This document shows, piece after piece, positions 7,565 through 14,911 of a stretch of DNA of 30,956 bases. Both the position numbers and the translations under genes were made by a program. The stretch is taken from assembly GCA_946626015.1 (NCBI GenBank), contig CAMOTT010000003.1:1-30956 (forward strand), in the 5' to 3' direction. How positions within the stretch are numbered: the stretch's first letter is position 1; each line of letters opens with the position of its first letter. Source of the DNA: an uncultured Clostridia bacterium (GTDB taxonomy: Bacteria > Bacillota > Clostridia > Oscillospirales > Acutalibacteraceae). The notes under the pieces were generated by a model. The model did no database searches. It was not told the origin of the DNA and saw only the letters and a program-made list of their open reading frames with translations.

Positions 7565-8857
7565 TTGAAAACGATTTTTGAGAATGTCAAAATCCTCGTT
7601 GAAAAAGGGGAGGGATTTGAGATAGTTGACGGCTCTATAGGTATAGACGGAGAGAAGATCTCCTTTGCCGGAGCCGCTCCGGAGGATGTTTCCGGGTACC
7701 AAAAAATTGACGGAAAGGGTCAGCTTGTGATGCCGGGGCTTATCAACAGCCACACCCACGTCTATATGACGATCTTTCGTAACGTGGCGGACGATCTCAT
7801 GTTTGACGACTGGCTTTTCGGCAATATTCTGCCGAGGGAGGACAAGCTACTGCCCGGCGACTCTTACTGGGGCACGATGCTGGGAATAGGCGAGATGCTC
7901 AGGAGCGGCACCACAGCCTTCCTTGATATGTATATTTTTACGGACGAAAATGTTCAGGCCGCGGCTGACAGCGGCATAAGAGCCGTTATGTCCAGAGGCC
8001 TTTCCGGCGCAAGCGACCGGGATGAGGGCGGCGAGAGAAGGCTCAGGGAGGCCACCGAAGAGATCAAAAAATGGCGGGCCGCCGCAGAGGGCAGGCTCAC
8101 CTTTATGCTGGCTCCCCACGCGCCTTATACCTGCGCTCCGGACTACGTTGAAAAAGTAATCGGACGGGCAAGGGAGCTTGGCGTGGGTATTCACACCCAT
8201 CTTGCCGAGAGCAGGAACGAGATAAAAAATATAGCCGAAAAATACGGCTGCACTCCCATCGAATATATGGATCGTACAGGGCTTTTCGACCTGCCCACCG
8301 TGGCGGCGCACTGTGTTTACCTTACGGATAACGATATTGATATTTTCGCGGCCAAGGGCGTGAGCATAGCCACCAACCCGGTGAGCAATCTCAAGCTTGC
8401 CAACGGTATAGCTCCGGTGAAAAAATATCTTGAACGGGGCATTAACGTCTGCCTTGGTACGGACGGAGCGGCAAGCAACAACTGCCTTAATATGTTCAGG
8501 GATCTTTCCTTCCTGACCCTGCTCAACAAGGGTCTGCTTGAGGATCCCCTTGCGGTGAGTGCTGAGGATGGGCTGAAGATAGCCACAGTCAACGGCGCGA
8601 AGGCTCTGGGTCTGGATGACACGGGCAGCATAAAGGCCGGCAACAAGGCGGATCTTATATTCATAGACCTTGACAGACTGAATATGTTCCCCCATAACAA
8701 TATTATTTCCTCCCTCGCTTACTCCGCCAACGGTTCGGAGGTCACAAGAACCATTGTAAACGGCAAGACTCTTATGGAGAACGGGGAGCTTAAGACCATA
8801 GACGAAGAACGTGTACGTTTTGAGGTCGCAAGGATAGCGGACAGGATAAATAACTGA
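7565..8857 (+). CDS. mtaD: Amidohydrolase, 5-methylthioadenosine/S-adenosylhomocysteine deaminase type
   Basis: A 430-residue cytoplasmic metal-dependent deaminase. The TTG at 7565 is chosen because GGAGGTG (7552-7558) ends six bases before it; an upstream in-frame TTG at 7550 overlaps that ribosome site. Metal and catalytic blocks are NSHTH (H63, H65), HTHLAE (H210, H212, E215), AAHCVYL (H249) and GTDGAASNN (D300). The SNLKLANG segment near 274-281 is typical of MTA/SAH deaminases. These enzymes remove the 6-amino group of SAH, MTA, adenosine or 5'-deoxyadenosine. The SAH-hydrolase-like gene starts 13 bases downstream, which points to SAH as a likely substrate. A general nucleoside deaminase is the alternative. 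Confidence 0.82.
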   Translation: MKTIFENVKILVEKGEGFEIVDGSIGIDGEKISFAGAAPEDVSGYQKIDGKGQLVMPGLINSHTHVYMTIFRNVADDLMFDDWLFGNILPREDKLLPGDSYWGTMLGIGEMLRSGTTAFLDMYIFTDENVQAAADSGIRAVMSRGLSGASDRDEGGERRLREATEEIKKWRAAAEGRLTFMLAPHAPYTCAPDYVEKVIGRARELGVGIHTHLAESRNEIKNIAEKYGCTPIEYMDRTGLFDLPTVAAHCVYLTDNDIDIFAAKGVSIATNPVSNLKLANGIAPVKKYLERGINVCLGTDGAASNNCLNMFRDLSFLTLLNKGLLEDPLAVSAEDGLKIATVNGAKALGLDDTGSIKAGNKADLIFIDLDRLNMFPHNNIISSLAYSANGSEVTRTIVNGKTLMENGELKTIDEERVRFEVARIADRINN

Positions 8858-8870
8858 AGGATCTGATATT

Positions 8871-10121
8871 ATGTACGATATAAAAGATATAGGCCTTGCG
8901 CCGTCAGGAAACGATAAGATCCAATGGGCAAAGGTGAACGCGCCTCTGCTCAGAGGTCTTGAGGAGGAGTTCCGCCGCGATAGACCCCTTGAGGGCATAA
9001 GCGTGGCGCTCTCCATACATCTTGAGGCAAAGACAGCCTACCTCTGCCTTGTGCTTGCGGCAGGCGGCGCCCGGGTGTTTGCCGCGGGCAGCAACCCCCT
9101 GACCACTCAGGATGACGTTGCCGCCGCCCTTGCGGAAAAGGGCATAAACGTGTTCTCAAAATACGGCTGTTCGGGGGAGGAGTATCAGAATTATCTCCGC
9201 CGGATCATTGAAAGCAAGCCCAACATAATAGTTGATGACGGCGGCGATCTGGTGAACCTTGTGCACAACGAGTACCCCGAGCTCATTGACGGTATAATAG
9301 GCGGCTGTGAGGAGACCACAACGGGTATCATCCGCCTGCTCTCAATGGAGCGCGGCGGCAAGCTCAGGTTCCCCATGGTGACGGTGAACAACGCGCGCTG
9401 CAAATATCTTTTTGATAACCGCTACGGCACAGGGCAGTCGGTGTTCGACGGCATAAACAGGACTACAAACCTGATTGTTGCCGGCAAAAACGTGGTCGTG
9501 GCCGGTTACGGCTGGTGCGGCAAAGGCACGGCAATGCGCGCAAAGGGTCTGGGCGGCCATGTGATAGTGACCGAGGTGGATCCTGTCAAGGCGATGGAGG
9601 CCGTTATGGACGGATTTGAAGTGATGCCCATGCTGGAGGCGGCGAAGATAGGCGACCTGTTTATCACAGTTACGGGCTGTACCGATGTTATAACAAAAGA
9701 GGCCTTTGCGGTCATGAAGAACGGCGCGCTCCTGTGCAACGCAGGCCATTTCAACGTTGAGGTGGACGTTGCCGGGCTGGAAGAAATTGCCGTTGAAAAG
9801 AAGCAGCAGCGCAACAAAAACATCATGGGCTACAAGCTTCCAAACGGCAACTGGCTTTATCTGCTTGCCGAGGGCAGGCTGGTAAACCTTGCCGCCGGGG
9901 ACGGACACCCTGTGGAGATAATGGATATGAGCTTCGCCATTCAGGCGTTGAGCGTCAAATATCTTGTGGAGAACAAAAACAAAGCTTTCGACAAAAAAGT
10001 AATAGCCGTGCCGGAGGAGATCGACAACGAGGTCGCCCGGCGCAAGCTCAAGTATTGGGGCCGCAGTATAGACAGCCTTACAGAAAAGCAGCAAAAATAT
10101 CTCAACAGCTACAATCTTTGA
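8871..10121 (+). CDS. ahcY: S-adenosylhomocysteine hydrolase-like enzyme with HxExK motif (possible S-inosylhomocysteine hydrolase)
   Basis: A 416-residue NAD-dependent cytoplasmic enzyme, shorter than the usual bacterial and eukaryotic forms of 430-490. SNPLTTQDDVAAAL (74-87), CEETTTG (146-152), K178 and D182 in ARCKYLFDN, the Rossmann loop GYGWCGKG (212-219) and AGHFN (291-295) are all present. The nucleobase-binding motif is H50-L-E52-A-K54, the HxExK form of Thermotoga and archaeal enzymes, not the HxTx(E/Q) form. Lys in place of Gln/Glu facing position 6 of the purine would suit an oxo group (hypoxanthine). The gene follows a SAH/MTA deaminase by 13 bases, so S-inosylhomocysteine may be the real substrate. 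That is inference; the family itself is certain. Confidence 0.9.
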   Translation: MYDIKDIGLAPSGNDKIQWAKVNAPLLRGLEEEFRRDRPLEGISVALSIHLEAKTAYLCLVLAAGGARVFAAGSNPLTTQDDVAAALAEKGINVFSKYGCSGEEYQNYLRRIIESKPNIIVDDGGDLVNLVHNEYPELIDGIIGGCEETTTGIIRLLSMERGGKLRFPMVTVNNARCKYLFDNRYGTGQSVFDGINRTTNLIVAGKNVVVAGYGWCGKGTAMRAKGLGGHVIVTEVDPVKAMEAVMDGFEVMPMLEAAKIGDLFITVTGCTDVITKEAFAVMKNGALLCNAGHFNVEVDVAGLEEIAVEKKQQRNKNIMGYKLPNGNWLYLLAEGRLVNLAAGDGHPVEIMDMSFAIQALSVKYLVENKNKAFDKKVIAVPEEIDNEVARRKLKYWGRSIDSLTEKQQKYLNSYNL

Positions 10122-10133
10122 GGAGGAGCTAAT

Positions 10134-10802
10134 ATGATAATAATTTCTCCATCCTTTCTTTCGGCTGATTTCGGCAGGCTTTACGAAGAAACCGAGAGCA
10201 TGGCGCAATGCGGCGCGGACTGGTTCCATCTGGACGTTATGGACGGACGCTTTGTGCCCAACATCAGCTTTGGAGTTCCGGTCATCAAGGCTCTGCGAAA
10301 GCATTCGGACAAAACCTTTGACGTTCACCTGATGATCGATGAACCCATCCGTTATATCGACGATTTTCGCCATGCCGGCGCTGATATAATAACAGTGCAC
10401 ACCGAAGCCTGCTCCGACGTGCAAAAAACCATAGACAAGATCAAAAGCTGCGGCTGCGTCCCTTCGCTGTCCGTCAAACCGGGCACCCCGGTCGAGGATA
10501 CTTTCAAGTACCTGGATCAGGTGGGAATGGTTCTGATAATGACAGTGGAGCCGGGCTTCGGCGGCCAATCCTTCATGGAGGATATGATGCCGAAGGTAAA
10601 ACTGCTCCGGGAGGAGATAAACCGAAGAGGGCTTGAAGTCAACGTGCAGGTGGACGGCGGTATATCCGCGGAGACCATAGCCTCTGCGGCAGGCGCAGGC
10701 GCAAATGCTTTTGTAGCCGGCAGCGCCATATTCGGCGCGGAGAACAGAGGGGAATATATCTCCGGTCTCCGCCGCGCGGCGGAAGCCGCTTTTCGCGGGT
10801 GA
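10134..10802 (+). CDS. rpe: Ribulose-phosphate 3-epimerase
   Basis: A 222-residue (beta/alpha)8 enzyme interconverting ribulose-5-phosphate and xylulose-5-phosphate in the pentose phosphate pathway. ISPSFLSADF opens the protein. WFHLDVMDGRFVPN holds a metal His and Asp, DVHLMI the next His, and VEPGFGGQSF and VQVDGGI complete the active site. AGGAGGAGC stands just before the ATG at 10134. It is the last gene of the deaminase/SAH hydrolase operon. This is plausible because SAH recycling frees ribose-bearing inosine or adenosine, though the link could be chance. Its stop lies two bases from the stop of the convergent mecA-like gene, with no terminator between them. Confidence 0.95.
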   Translation: MIIISPSFLSADFGRLYEETESMAQCGADWFHLDVMDGRFVPNISFGVPVIKALRKHSDKTFDVHLMIDEPIRYIDDFRHAGADIITVHTEACSDVQKTIDKIKSCGCVPSLSVKPGTPVEDTFKYLDQVGMVLIMTVEPGFGGQSFMEDMMPKVKLLREEINRRGLEVNVQVDGGISAETIASAAGAGANAFVAGSAIFGAENRGEYISGLRRAAEAAFRG

Positions 10803-10804
10803 TC

Positions 10805-11347
10805 TTATTTTCTTCCGCCAAGTTCGTTCCAATATTCGTTTGTAACGGCGGCGCTTATCCTGCCGGTGCCCCAGAGCTTGCCATATTCCGAAAGGGCGGT
10901 TTTCAGCTTTTCGGAGTTTATGCCGGCGCAAACCGTCAAGCGGTACCTTCCGGCAAGCTCGTATGCTTTGCAGGATATCACGTTTTCCTTATATGCCGCG
11001 AGCCTTTCTCTGCCGCAGAGAAAATCGTCGGCGTCGTTGAATTCAAACACAAGATATTCCACGTTTTTACGGATGAGCGTATGCTCAGGTTTTGATACAC
11101 AGCCCAGCGCGGTAAAGGCAAGCAGGCAGCCTCCGGAACGTCCGGGCAGGGCTTCTATCAGCATTTTGCCGTAGGGGTCGATGCTCCTGCCGATAACGGC
11201 TTTTACACGTTCCAGAATTGTCCAGATCGCGCGTTTGGTTTCCGCGTTGGAGTAATCCATTTCCTCGTATGTAATATCAAGATCAGCCATGTCTGCGGCA
11301 GTCAGTTCAACTATTATTTTGTTTTCCCAAGGCGCTTCTATATGCAC
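10805..11347 (-). CDS. mecA: MecA-like adaptor protein
   Basis: A protein of about 180 residues resembling MecA, the adaptor that delivers substrates such as ComK to ClpC/ClpP. From the GTG at 11347 the N-terminus reads VHIEAPWENKIIVELTAADM and fits the MecA pattern M-x-I-E-x4-N-K-I-x-V. The C-terminal half (VEYLVFEFNDADDFLC, later YRLTVCAG and a final EYWNEL) matches the C-terminal ClpC-binding domain layout. An ATG further up at 11410 is open, but the promoter at 11418-11446 would start RNA almost on top of it. It also has no ribosome site, so the GTG is preferred. The gene converges tail to tail on rpe. Confidence 0.7.
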   Translation of the reverse strand: MHIEAPWENKIIVELTAADMADLDITYEEMDYSNAETKRAIWTILERVKAVIGRSIDPYGKMLIEALPGRSGGCLLAFTALGCVSKPEHTLIRKNVEYLVFEFNDADDFLCGRERLAAYKENVISCKAYELAGRYRLTVCAGINSEKLKTALSEYGKLWGTGRISAAVTNEYWNELGGRK

Positions 11348-11417
11348 GGCGTACACCAGCCTTTCATCGGAGCGGGGCGTCGCCTGCCCCGGAGAGATTT
11401 TGTTACCCATACATTAC

Positions 11418-11446
11418 ATAGTATTCTCAACATTAAATAAGTGCAA
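11418..11446 (-). promoter_or_regulatory. Promoter of the mecA-like gene
   Basis: On the minus strand TTGCAC (11446-11441) is 17 bases from TACTAT (11423-11418). Transcription would begin near 11411, which argues that translation starts downstream at the GTG at 11347. Confidence 0.55.
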
Positions 11447-11500
11447 TACAAAAATGCTGGAAGGCGAGGGAAAAATTAACATAAAGGAGGGGGCTCAGAT

Positions 11501-12475
11501 TTGAAGTCCGTGTCCGGAAAAAAATCAAATAAAAACAGCTACGCTGATTTTCTCATAATGTCCGTGATCCCTGTTATTATGGCCTGGTATTATAACGGCG
11601 CGCAGGTCTTTAAGCTCTTGATTGTTTCCGTCGCCTCGGCGGTGGTGTGCGAGACGGTTATGTCGCTGATACTCAAGGTGAGGCTCAGGCTCGGGGATCT
11701 CAATGCGGTTTATATAGGCGTCATCATGGCGCTCATGCTGCCTGCGGACGCTTCTCCGCTGCTTGCGGCGGCAGGCTGCGCCTTTGCCGTGATAGTTGCC
11801 AAAATGCCCTTTGGCGGAGCGTTGAATTCCCCCTTTGTACCTGCGGCGGCAGGCTTTGCCTTTTTGTGTCTTTGCAAGCCGGAGGAGGTATTCAAATATC
11901 CGCCTGTTCTTACAAGCGCGGTGGGGCAGAGCACTTCCCTTGCCTCCATGCTTGCCCAGGGCAATTCAGTCAGACTTAACTCGATAAACTTTATCAATCT
12001 CATGATAGGCGAATTTGTGGGCCCTATGGGCGCCACCTGCACCGCCGTATTGCTTTGCGCCTTGATCTATCTTATTATCCGCAGACCCTACTCCGCCATC
12101 AACGCCGCAGGCTTTTTGACTGCCTGCGCCATAATGGCTGTGCTTTTCCCAAGGATCCGCTCCGGCGCCCTTTGCTCTCTGGTGATGGAAATGTGCTCCG
12201 GTATGCTTATATTTACGGCGCTGTTCCTTGTGACAGATCCCTGCGCCTCTCCCAACAGACCCATGAACAGGCTTATTTACGGCCTTGTTGCCGGGGTCAT
12301 ATGTATGCTTATCAGATATTTCGGAAAATTCGAGGAAAGCGCCTGCTTCGCGGTGATAATAACCAACGCGATATGGCCGCTGTTTGAAAAATTCCTTAAC
12401 GATAAACCTTATGTCAGAGCCCAAACCAAGGCCGCTGTCCGGGCTGAAAAATCGGAGGTGACGGAAAATGCCTGA
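11501..12475 (+). CDS. RnfD/NqrB-family membrane protein (Rnf-like, incomplete complex)
   Basis: A polytopic membrane protein of about 324 residues homologous to RnfD/NqrB. The TTG start at 11501 follows AAAGGAGGGGG. MPFGGALNSPFVPAAAGFAF (102-121) matches the RnfD block around GxNxFNPAAxGRAF, and FLVTDPCASPNRPMNRLIYG (242-261) matches ATDPVTSPxxxxGxxIFG. The covalent-flavin site, normally S/T-x-A-T-P-L, reads GQSTSLAS. The attachment Thr may be kept as T145 with altered surroundings. It is the first gene of a long rightward run and overlaps the E-like gene by 8 bases. RnfC, RnfG and RnfB are not nearby, so ferredoxin:NAD oxidoreductase activity is not supported. Confidence 0.85.
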   Translation: MKSVSGKKSNKNSYADFLIMSVIPVIMAWYYNGAQVFKLLIVSVASAVVCETVMSLILKVRLRLGDLNAVYIGVIMALMLPADASPLLAAAGCAFAVIVAKMPFGGALNSPFVPAAAGFAFLCLCKPEEVFKYPPVLTSAVGQSTSLASMLAQGNSVRLNSINFINLMIGEFVGPMGATCTAVLLCALIYLIIRRPYSAINAAGFLTACAIMAVLFPRIRSGALCSLVMEMCSGMLIFTALFLVTDPCASPNRPMNRLIYGLVAGVICMLIRYFGKFEESACFAVIITNAIWPLFEKFLNDKPYVRAQTKAAVRAEKSEVTENA

Positions 12476-13961
12476 TAAAAAGCCGAGATTTTCAACCTTT
12501 TTGATAAGGGCGTCTTTCGTGTACAACCCGGTGCTGATACAGGCTCTGGGTCTGTGCCTGGTCATAGCCGCCACCACCTCCCTCAAGGTTTCCCTGCTCC
12601 TCTCCTGCGAGATATCGGTGACGCTTATAATTGCCGAGGCTCTCACGGCGCTGATAATTAAAAACTTCCCCAACTGGGTGAGAGTGACCGCGTATATGCT
12701 GATAGGCCTGACTGTTGCCTGCCCGTCCATGCTTTTGCTGGAACGGGTGAATGAGGAGCTGCTCACCGCGGCCGGAGTGTATCTGCCGCTGATCTCCGTG
12801 AACGCTCTTGTGGCGGTCAGGTGCGAAAGATACGCCACAAAACACAAGGTCAAGGAGAGCCTTTTTGACGGCGTTGCATCTTCTGTGGGATTCAGCCTGG
12901 TCATGATAATTGCAGGCATCATCCGCGAGGTTATAGGCAGCGGCACAATATGGGGCAAGACCCTTCCGTGGGACGCGAAAATGCCGGGTATGCTTCTGCC
13001 CTTTGGCGGCCTTATTGTGATGGGATTTATGTCCGCAGGGTTAAAGTCGGCGATAGCAAAGATATTCCCACACAACAGCAACGTGATAAAGAATATGGAT
13101 AAGCCTATCGTTCCGGATAAGCCTCCGGTGACAAATACCATGAGGGTGCCTGCGGCTGCGGCGCGTGAACCCGTTAAAGTAGCCCGTATCAGCGAGGAGG
13201 CTGCTCCGAAGGTCTATGTTCCGGTTGCAGCGGAGCTTCGGCAGGAAACGGCTGTACGGGAGGAGGCTCCCGACGAGCAGCCCTTGCCGGAGGTGCCGGA
13301 AGCTGATATTCGGGAAGAGGCTCCGAAAAACGACGCCGAGCCGGAAGTCAAGAAGCCCGGACCCGAAACGGAAGTTCCCGAAACCGCCGATGCGCAAAAA
13401 ACTTCGGAGCCCCGTACCGAAGATACAGCGGATATTAAGGATAAAATAGAAAGCTTTGTTAAAAATATAGGCCGGCGTAACGGCAACGTCTCCCATAACG
13501 CTCCCGATGAAAAAGGAGAAGCAAAGGAAGAGACCGATAAAAACAAACGGGACAAAAACAGGGCAAAGAAAACAGCGCGTAAAAAGCCGGCACGACCCGA
13601 TAAGCCTTACAAGGCTGACAACGAGCCGGGAAAAAACATCTCCGAGCTGCTTGATGAAATGGACAGGGATTACAATGTTACTGCAAGTGCCACAAGCGTT
13701 GAAAAGGAGATAACCCCGGATGAGATAGGCAGGATTGATCTCAACGAGCTTGACCAAAAGCCCCTGCCCAACCCGGACGTGGATCTGAGTAAGATCAGGA
13801 TCGGAGCGGACAAACCGAAGAGCTCCGAGGATTATATGAAAAGCTTTTCGCCGGAAAAGAAACCCAGAGACGGTGAAAAAGAACCCGCGAAGGAGTCCAA
13901 ACCATACAGCGTGGACAGCCAATTCGAGGAGATACTCAGGAAATATCACCTTGACGGCTGA
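12468..13961 (+). CDS. RnfE/NqrD-family membrane protein with long charged C-terminal extension
   Basis: A 497-residue protein, more than twice the length of RnfE (about 200-230). Residues 1-205 are the RnfE-like membrane domain. NPVLIQALGLC keeps the first cluster cysteine (C30). The second, normally in LPLIxxNC, is alanine (YLPLISVNALVAVR, A113). FDGVASSVGFSLVMIIAGIIREVIGSG matches the RnfE signature in the last helices. Residues 206-497 form a soluble, low-complexity tail rich in Pro, Glu, Lys and Asp. It is probably disordered, with short predicted helices near DIKDKIESFVKNIG and the last 15 residues. GGAGGTG precedes the ATG, and the start overlaps the D-like gene. Reading frame and codon use continue smoothly, so the tail is real coding sequence. 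Confidence 0.85.
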   Translation: MPDKKPRFSTFLIRASFVYNPVLIQALGLCLVIAATTSLKVSLLLSCEISVTLIIAEALTALIIKNFPNWVRVTAYMLIGLTVACPSMLLLERVNEELLTAAGVYLPLISVNALVAVRCERYATKHKVKESLFDGVASSVGFSLVMIIAGIIREVIGSGTIWGKTLPWDAKMPGMLLPFGGLIVMGFMSAGLKSAIAKIFPHNSNVIKNMDKPIVPDKPPVTNTMRVPAAAAREPVKVARISEEAAPKVYVPVAAELRQETAVREEAPDEQPLPEVPEADIREEAPKNDAEPEVKKPGPETEVPETADAQKTSEPRTEDTADIKDKIESFVKNIGRRNGNVSHNAPDEKGEAKEETDKNKRDKNRAKKTARKKPARPDKPYKADNEPGKNISELLDEMDRDYNVTASATSVEKEITPDEIGRIDLNELDQKPLPNPDVDLSKIRIGADKPKSSEDYMKSFSPEKKPRDGEKEPAKESKPYSVDSQFEEILRKYHLDG

Positions 13962-13978
13962 AAAGAGAGGTGCTTGAT

Positions 13979-14572
13979 TTGAGCTGGTTTTTAAATTTTG
14001 TGAGCGTTGCGCTCTACGCCGCGTTTATACAGAATTTGGTATTCAACGGCGGTTACGGCGCAAGCGAATCCATAAGGATGTCCCTGAAATACGGCAGGGT
14101 GATACCATTCAGCCTGATGATAGCGGGCTATTCCACGTTTACCGCAGTGGTGTGCAGAGCCCTTGACCTTAATCCCCGGATAAACGCCTTGAGCTTTGCT
14201 TTTCATACGGCAATCTTCGGCGGAGTGCTTGCTTTTTCATATCTTATAATAGCCACCGTTCTGCGCGTGGTGTTCCACGTCAAGAGAAAGACCCTCAGCA
14301 CCATGGGCGTAGCGGCGCTCAATTCCATGGTTTTCGCCATTCCTCTTATCAACCGCCGCTCCGGCGCCGGTTTTGCGGAGAGCATTGGTATGGGTATCGG
14401 TTCCGGTATTGCTTTCGTCTTTGCCGTTGTGATCATTTACGTCGGTATAGATAAGCTTGATAAGATAAAAGGTATTCCCAAGGCTTTTAACGGCATCCCG
14501 GCGATATTCATCTACGTCGCCCTTGTTTCAATGGCGTTTTCAGGCCTGTCAGGTTCCATACTCTTCGCGTAA
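13979..14572 (+). CDS. RnfA/NqrE-family membrane protein lacking the cluster cysteines
   Basis: A six-helix membrane protein of about 197 residues. AGAGAGG ends eight bases before the TTG at 13979; an in-frame GTG at 13970 overlaps that site and is less likely. It aligns with RnfA over its length, but the FLGICPFLGV region reads NLVFNGGYGAS and ITTNCAVLG reads VAALNSMVFAIP. Both [2Fe-2S] cysteine ligands are therefore gone (Gly and Ser in their places). The final helices (GMGIGSGIAFVFAVVIIYVG and later GIPAIFIYVALVSMAFSGL) keep the RnfA pattern. It follows the E-like gene by 17 bases. Product named by homology only; electron transfer through an RnfA/E cluster is unlikely. Confidence 0.8.
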   Translation: MSWFLNFVSVALYAAFIQNLVFNGGYGASESIRMSLKYGRVIPFSLMIAGYSTFTAVVCRALDLNPRINALSFAFHTAIFGGVLAFSYLIIATVLRVVFHVKRKTLSTMGVAALNSMVFAIPLINRRSGAGFAESIGMGIGSGIAFVFAVVIIYVGIDKLDKIKGIPKAFNGIPAIFIYVALVSMAFSGLSGSILFA

Positions 14573-14584
14573 GGGTGTTTTAGT

Positions 14585-14881
14585 GTGAAAATCACACTAT
14601 CCGATTATATTGCCCGAAAGGCTATGGTGATAGATATGTTCAACAAAAAGTCCAAAAGTGAATATTATCAGACTCTCGGCAGGCGCAGAAAAAGCTTTTT
14701 TGAGTTTACCGACGTCTATCCCGGCTCCAACGGCAAAAAAATGCGTGCCAGCGCCTCATACAGGAAAAAGCAGTACATAGCCAGGACGCTCATAGCTCTC
14801 GGCATTATTTTGCTGATAGTTGCCGGATTTTTCGTAGAGGATCTGCTTATGGATATTTCCGAGCTGCCCTACGCCATATAA
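14585..14881 (+). CDS. Small single-pass membrane protein of the Rnf-like cluster
   Basis: A 98-residue protein I do not recognise. The GTG at 14585 is preceded by AAGGGTG. The first 65 residues are soluble and basic (GRRRKSFFEF, ASYRKKQYIAR). One hydrophobic helix (TLIALGIILLIVAGFFV, about 68-84) is followed by a short acidic end. The positive charges before the helix put the N-terminal domain in the cytoplasm. It sits 12 bases after the RnfA-like gene and 30 before a glycosidase. It could be an accessory subunit of the Rnf-like complex or a structural membrane protein. Confidence 0.7.
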   Translation: MKITLSDYIARKAMVIDMFNKKSKSEYYQTLGRRRKSFFEFTDVYPGSNGKKMRASASYRKKQYIARTLIALGIILLIVAGFFVEDLLMDISELPYAI

Positions 14882-14911
14882 AATATTTTTCCGAAAAGGA
14901 CTGAATTCCCG

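Noticed and set aside
7847..9016. A 389-codon minus-strand open frame over the deaminase
   Set aside because: Antisense shadow of a recognised gene. Such shadows are common here because of the codon bias.
9342..10931. A 529-codon open frame on the minus strand across the SAH hydrolase and rpe genes
   Set aside because: It is antisense to two certain genes, low in complexity of pattern, rich in His/Tyr/Val shadows and has no family match or ribosome site.
11966..13141. A 391-codon minus-strand open frame over the Rnf-like genes
   Set aside because: Antisense to conserved RnfD/RnfE signatures, with no ribosome site.
11501..14881. Complete Rnf ferredoxin:NAD oxidoreductase operon
   Set aside because: I looked for RnfB (ferredoxin motifs), RnfC (NADH/FMN and 4Fe-4S motifs) and RnfG (flavin SGAT motif) in both flanks and found none.
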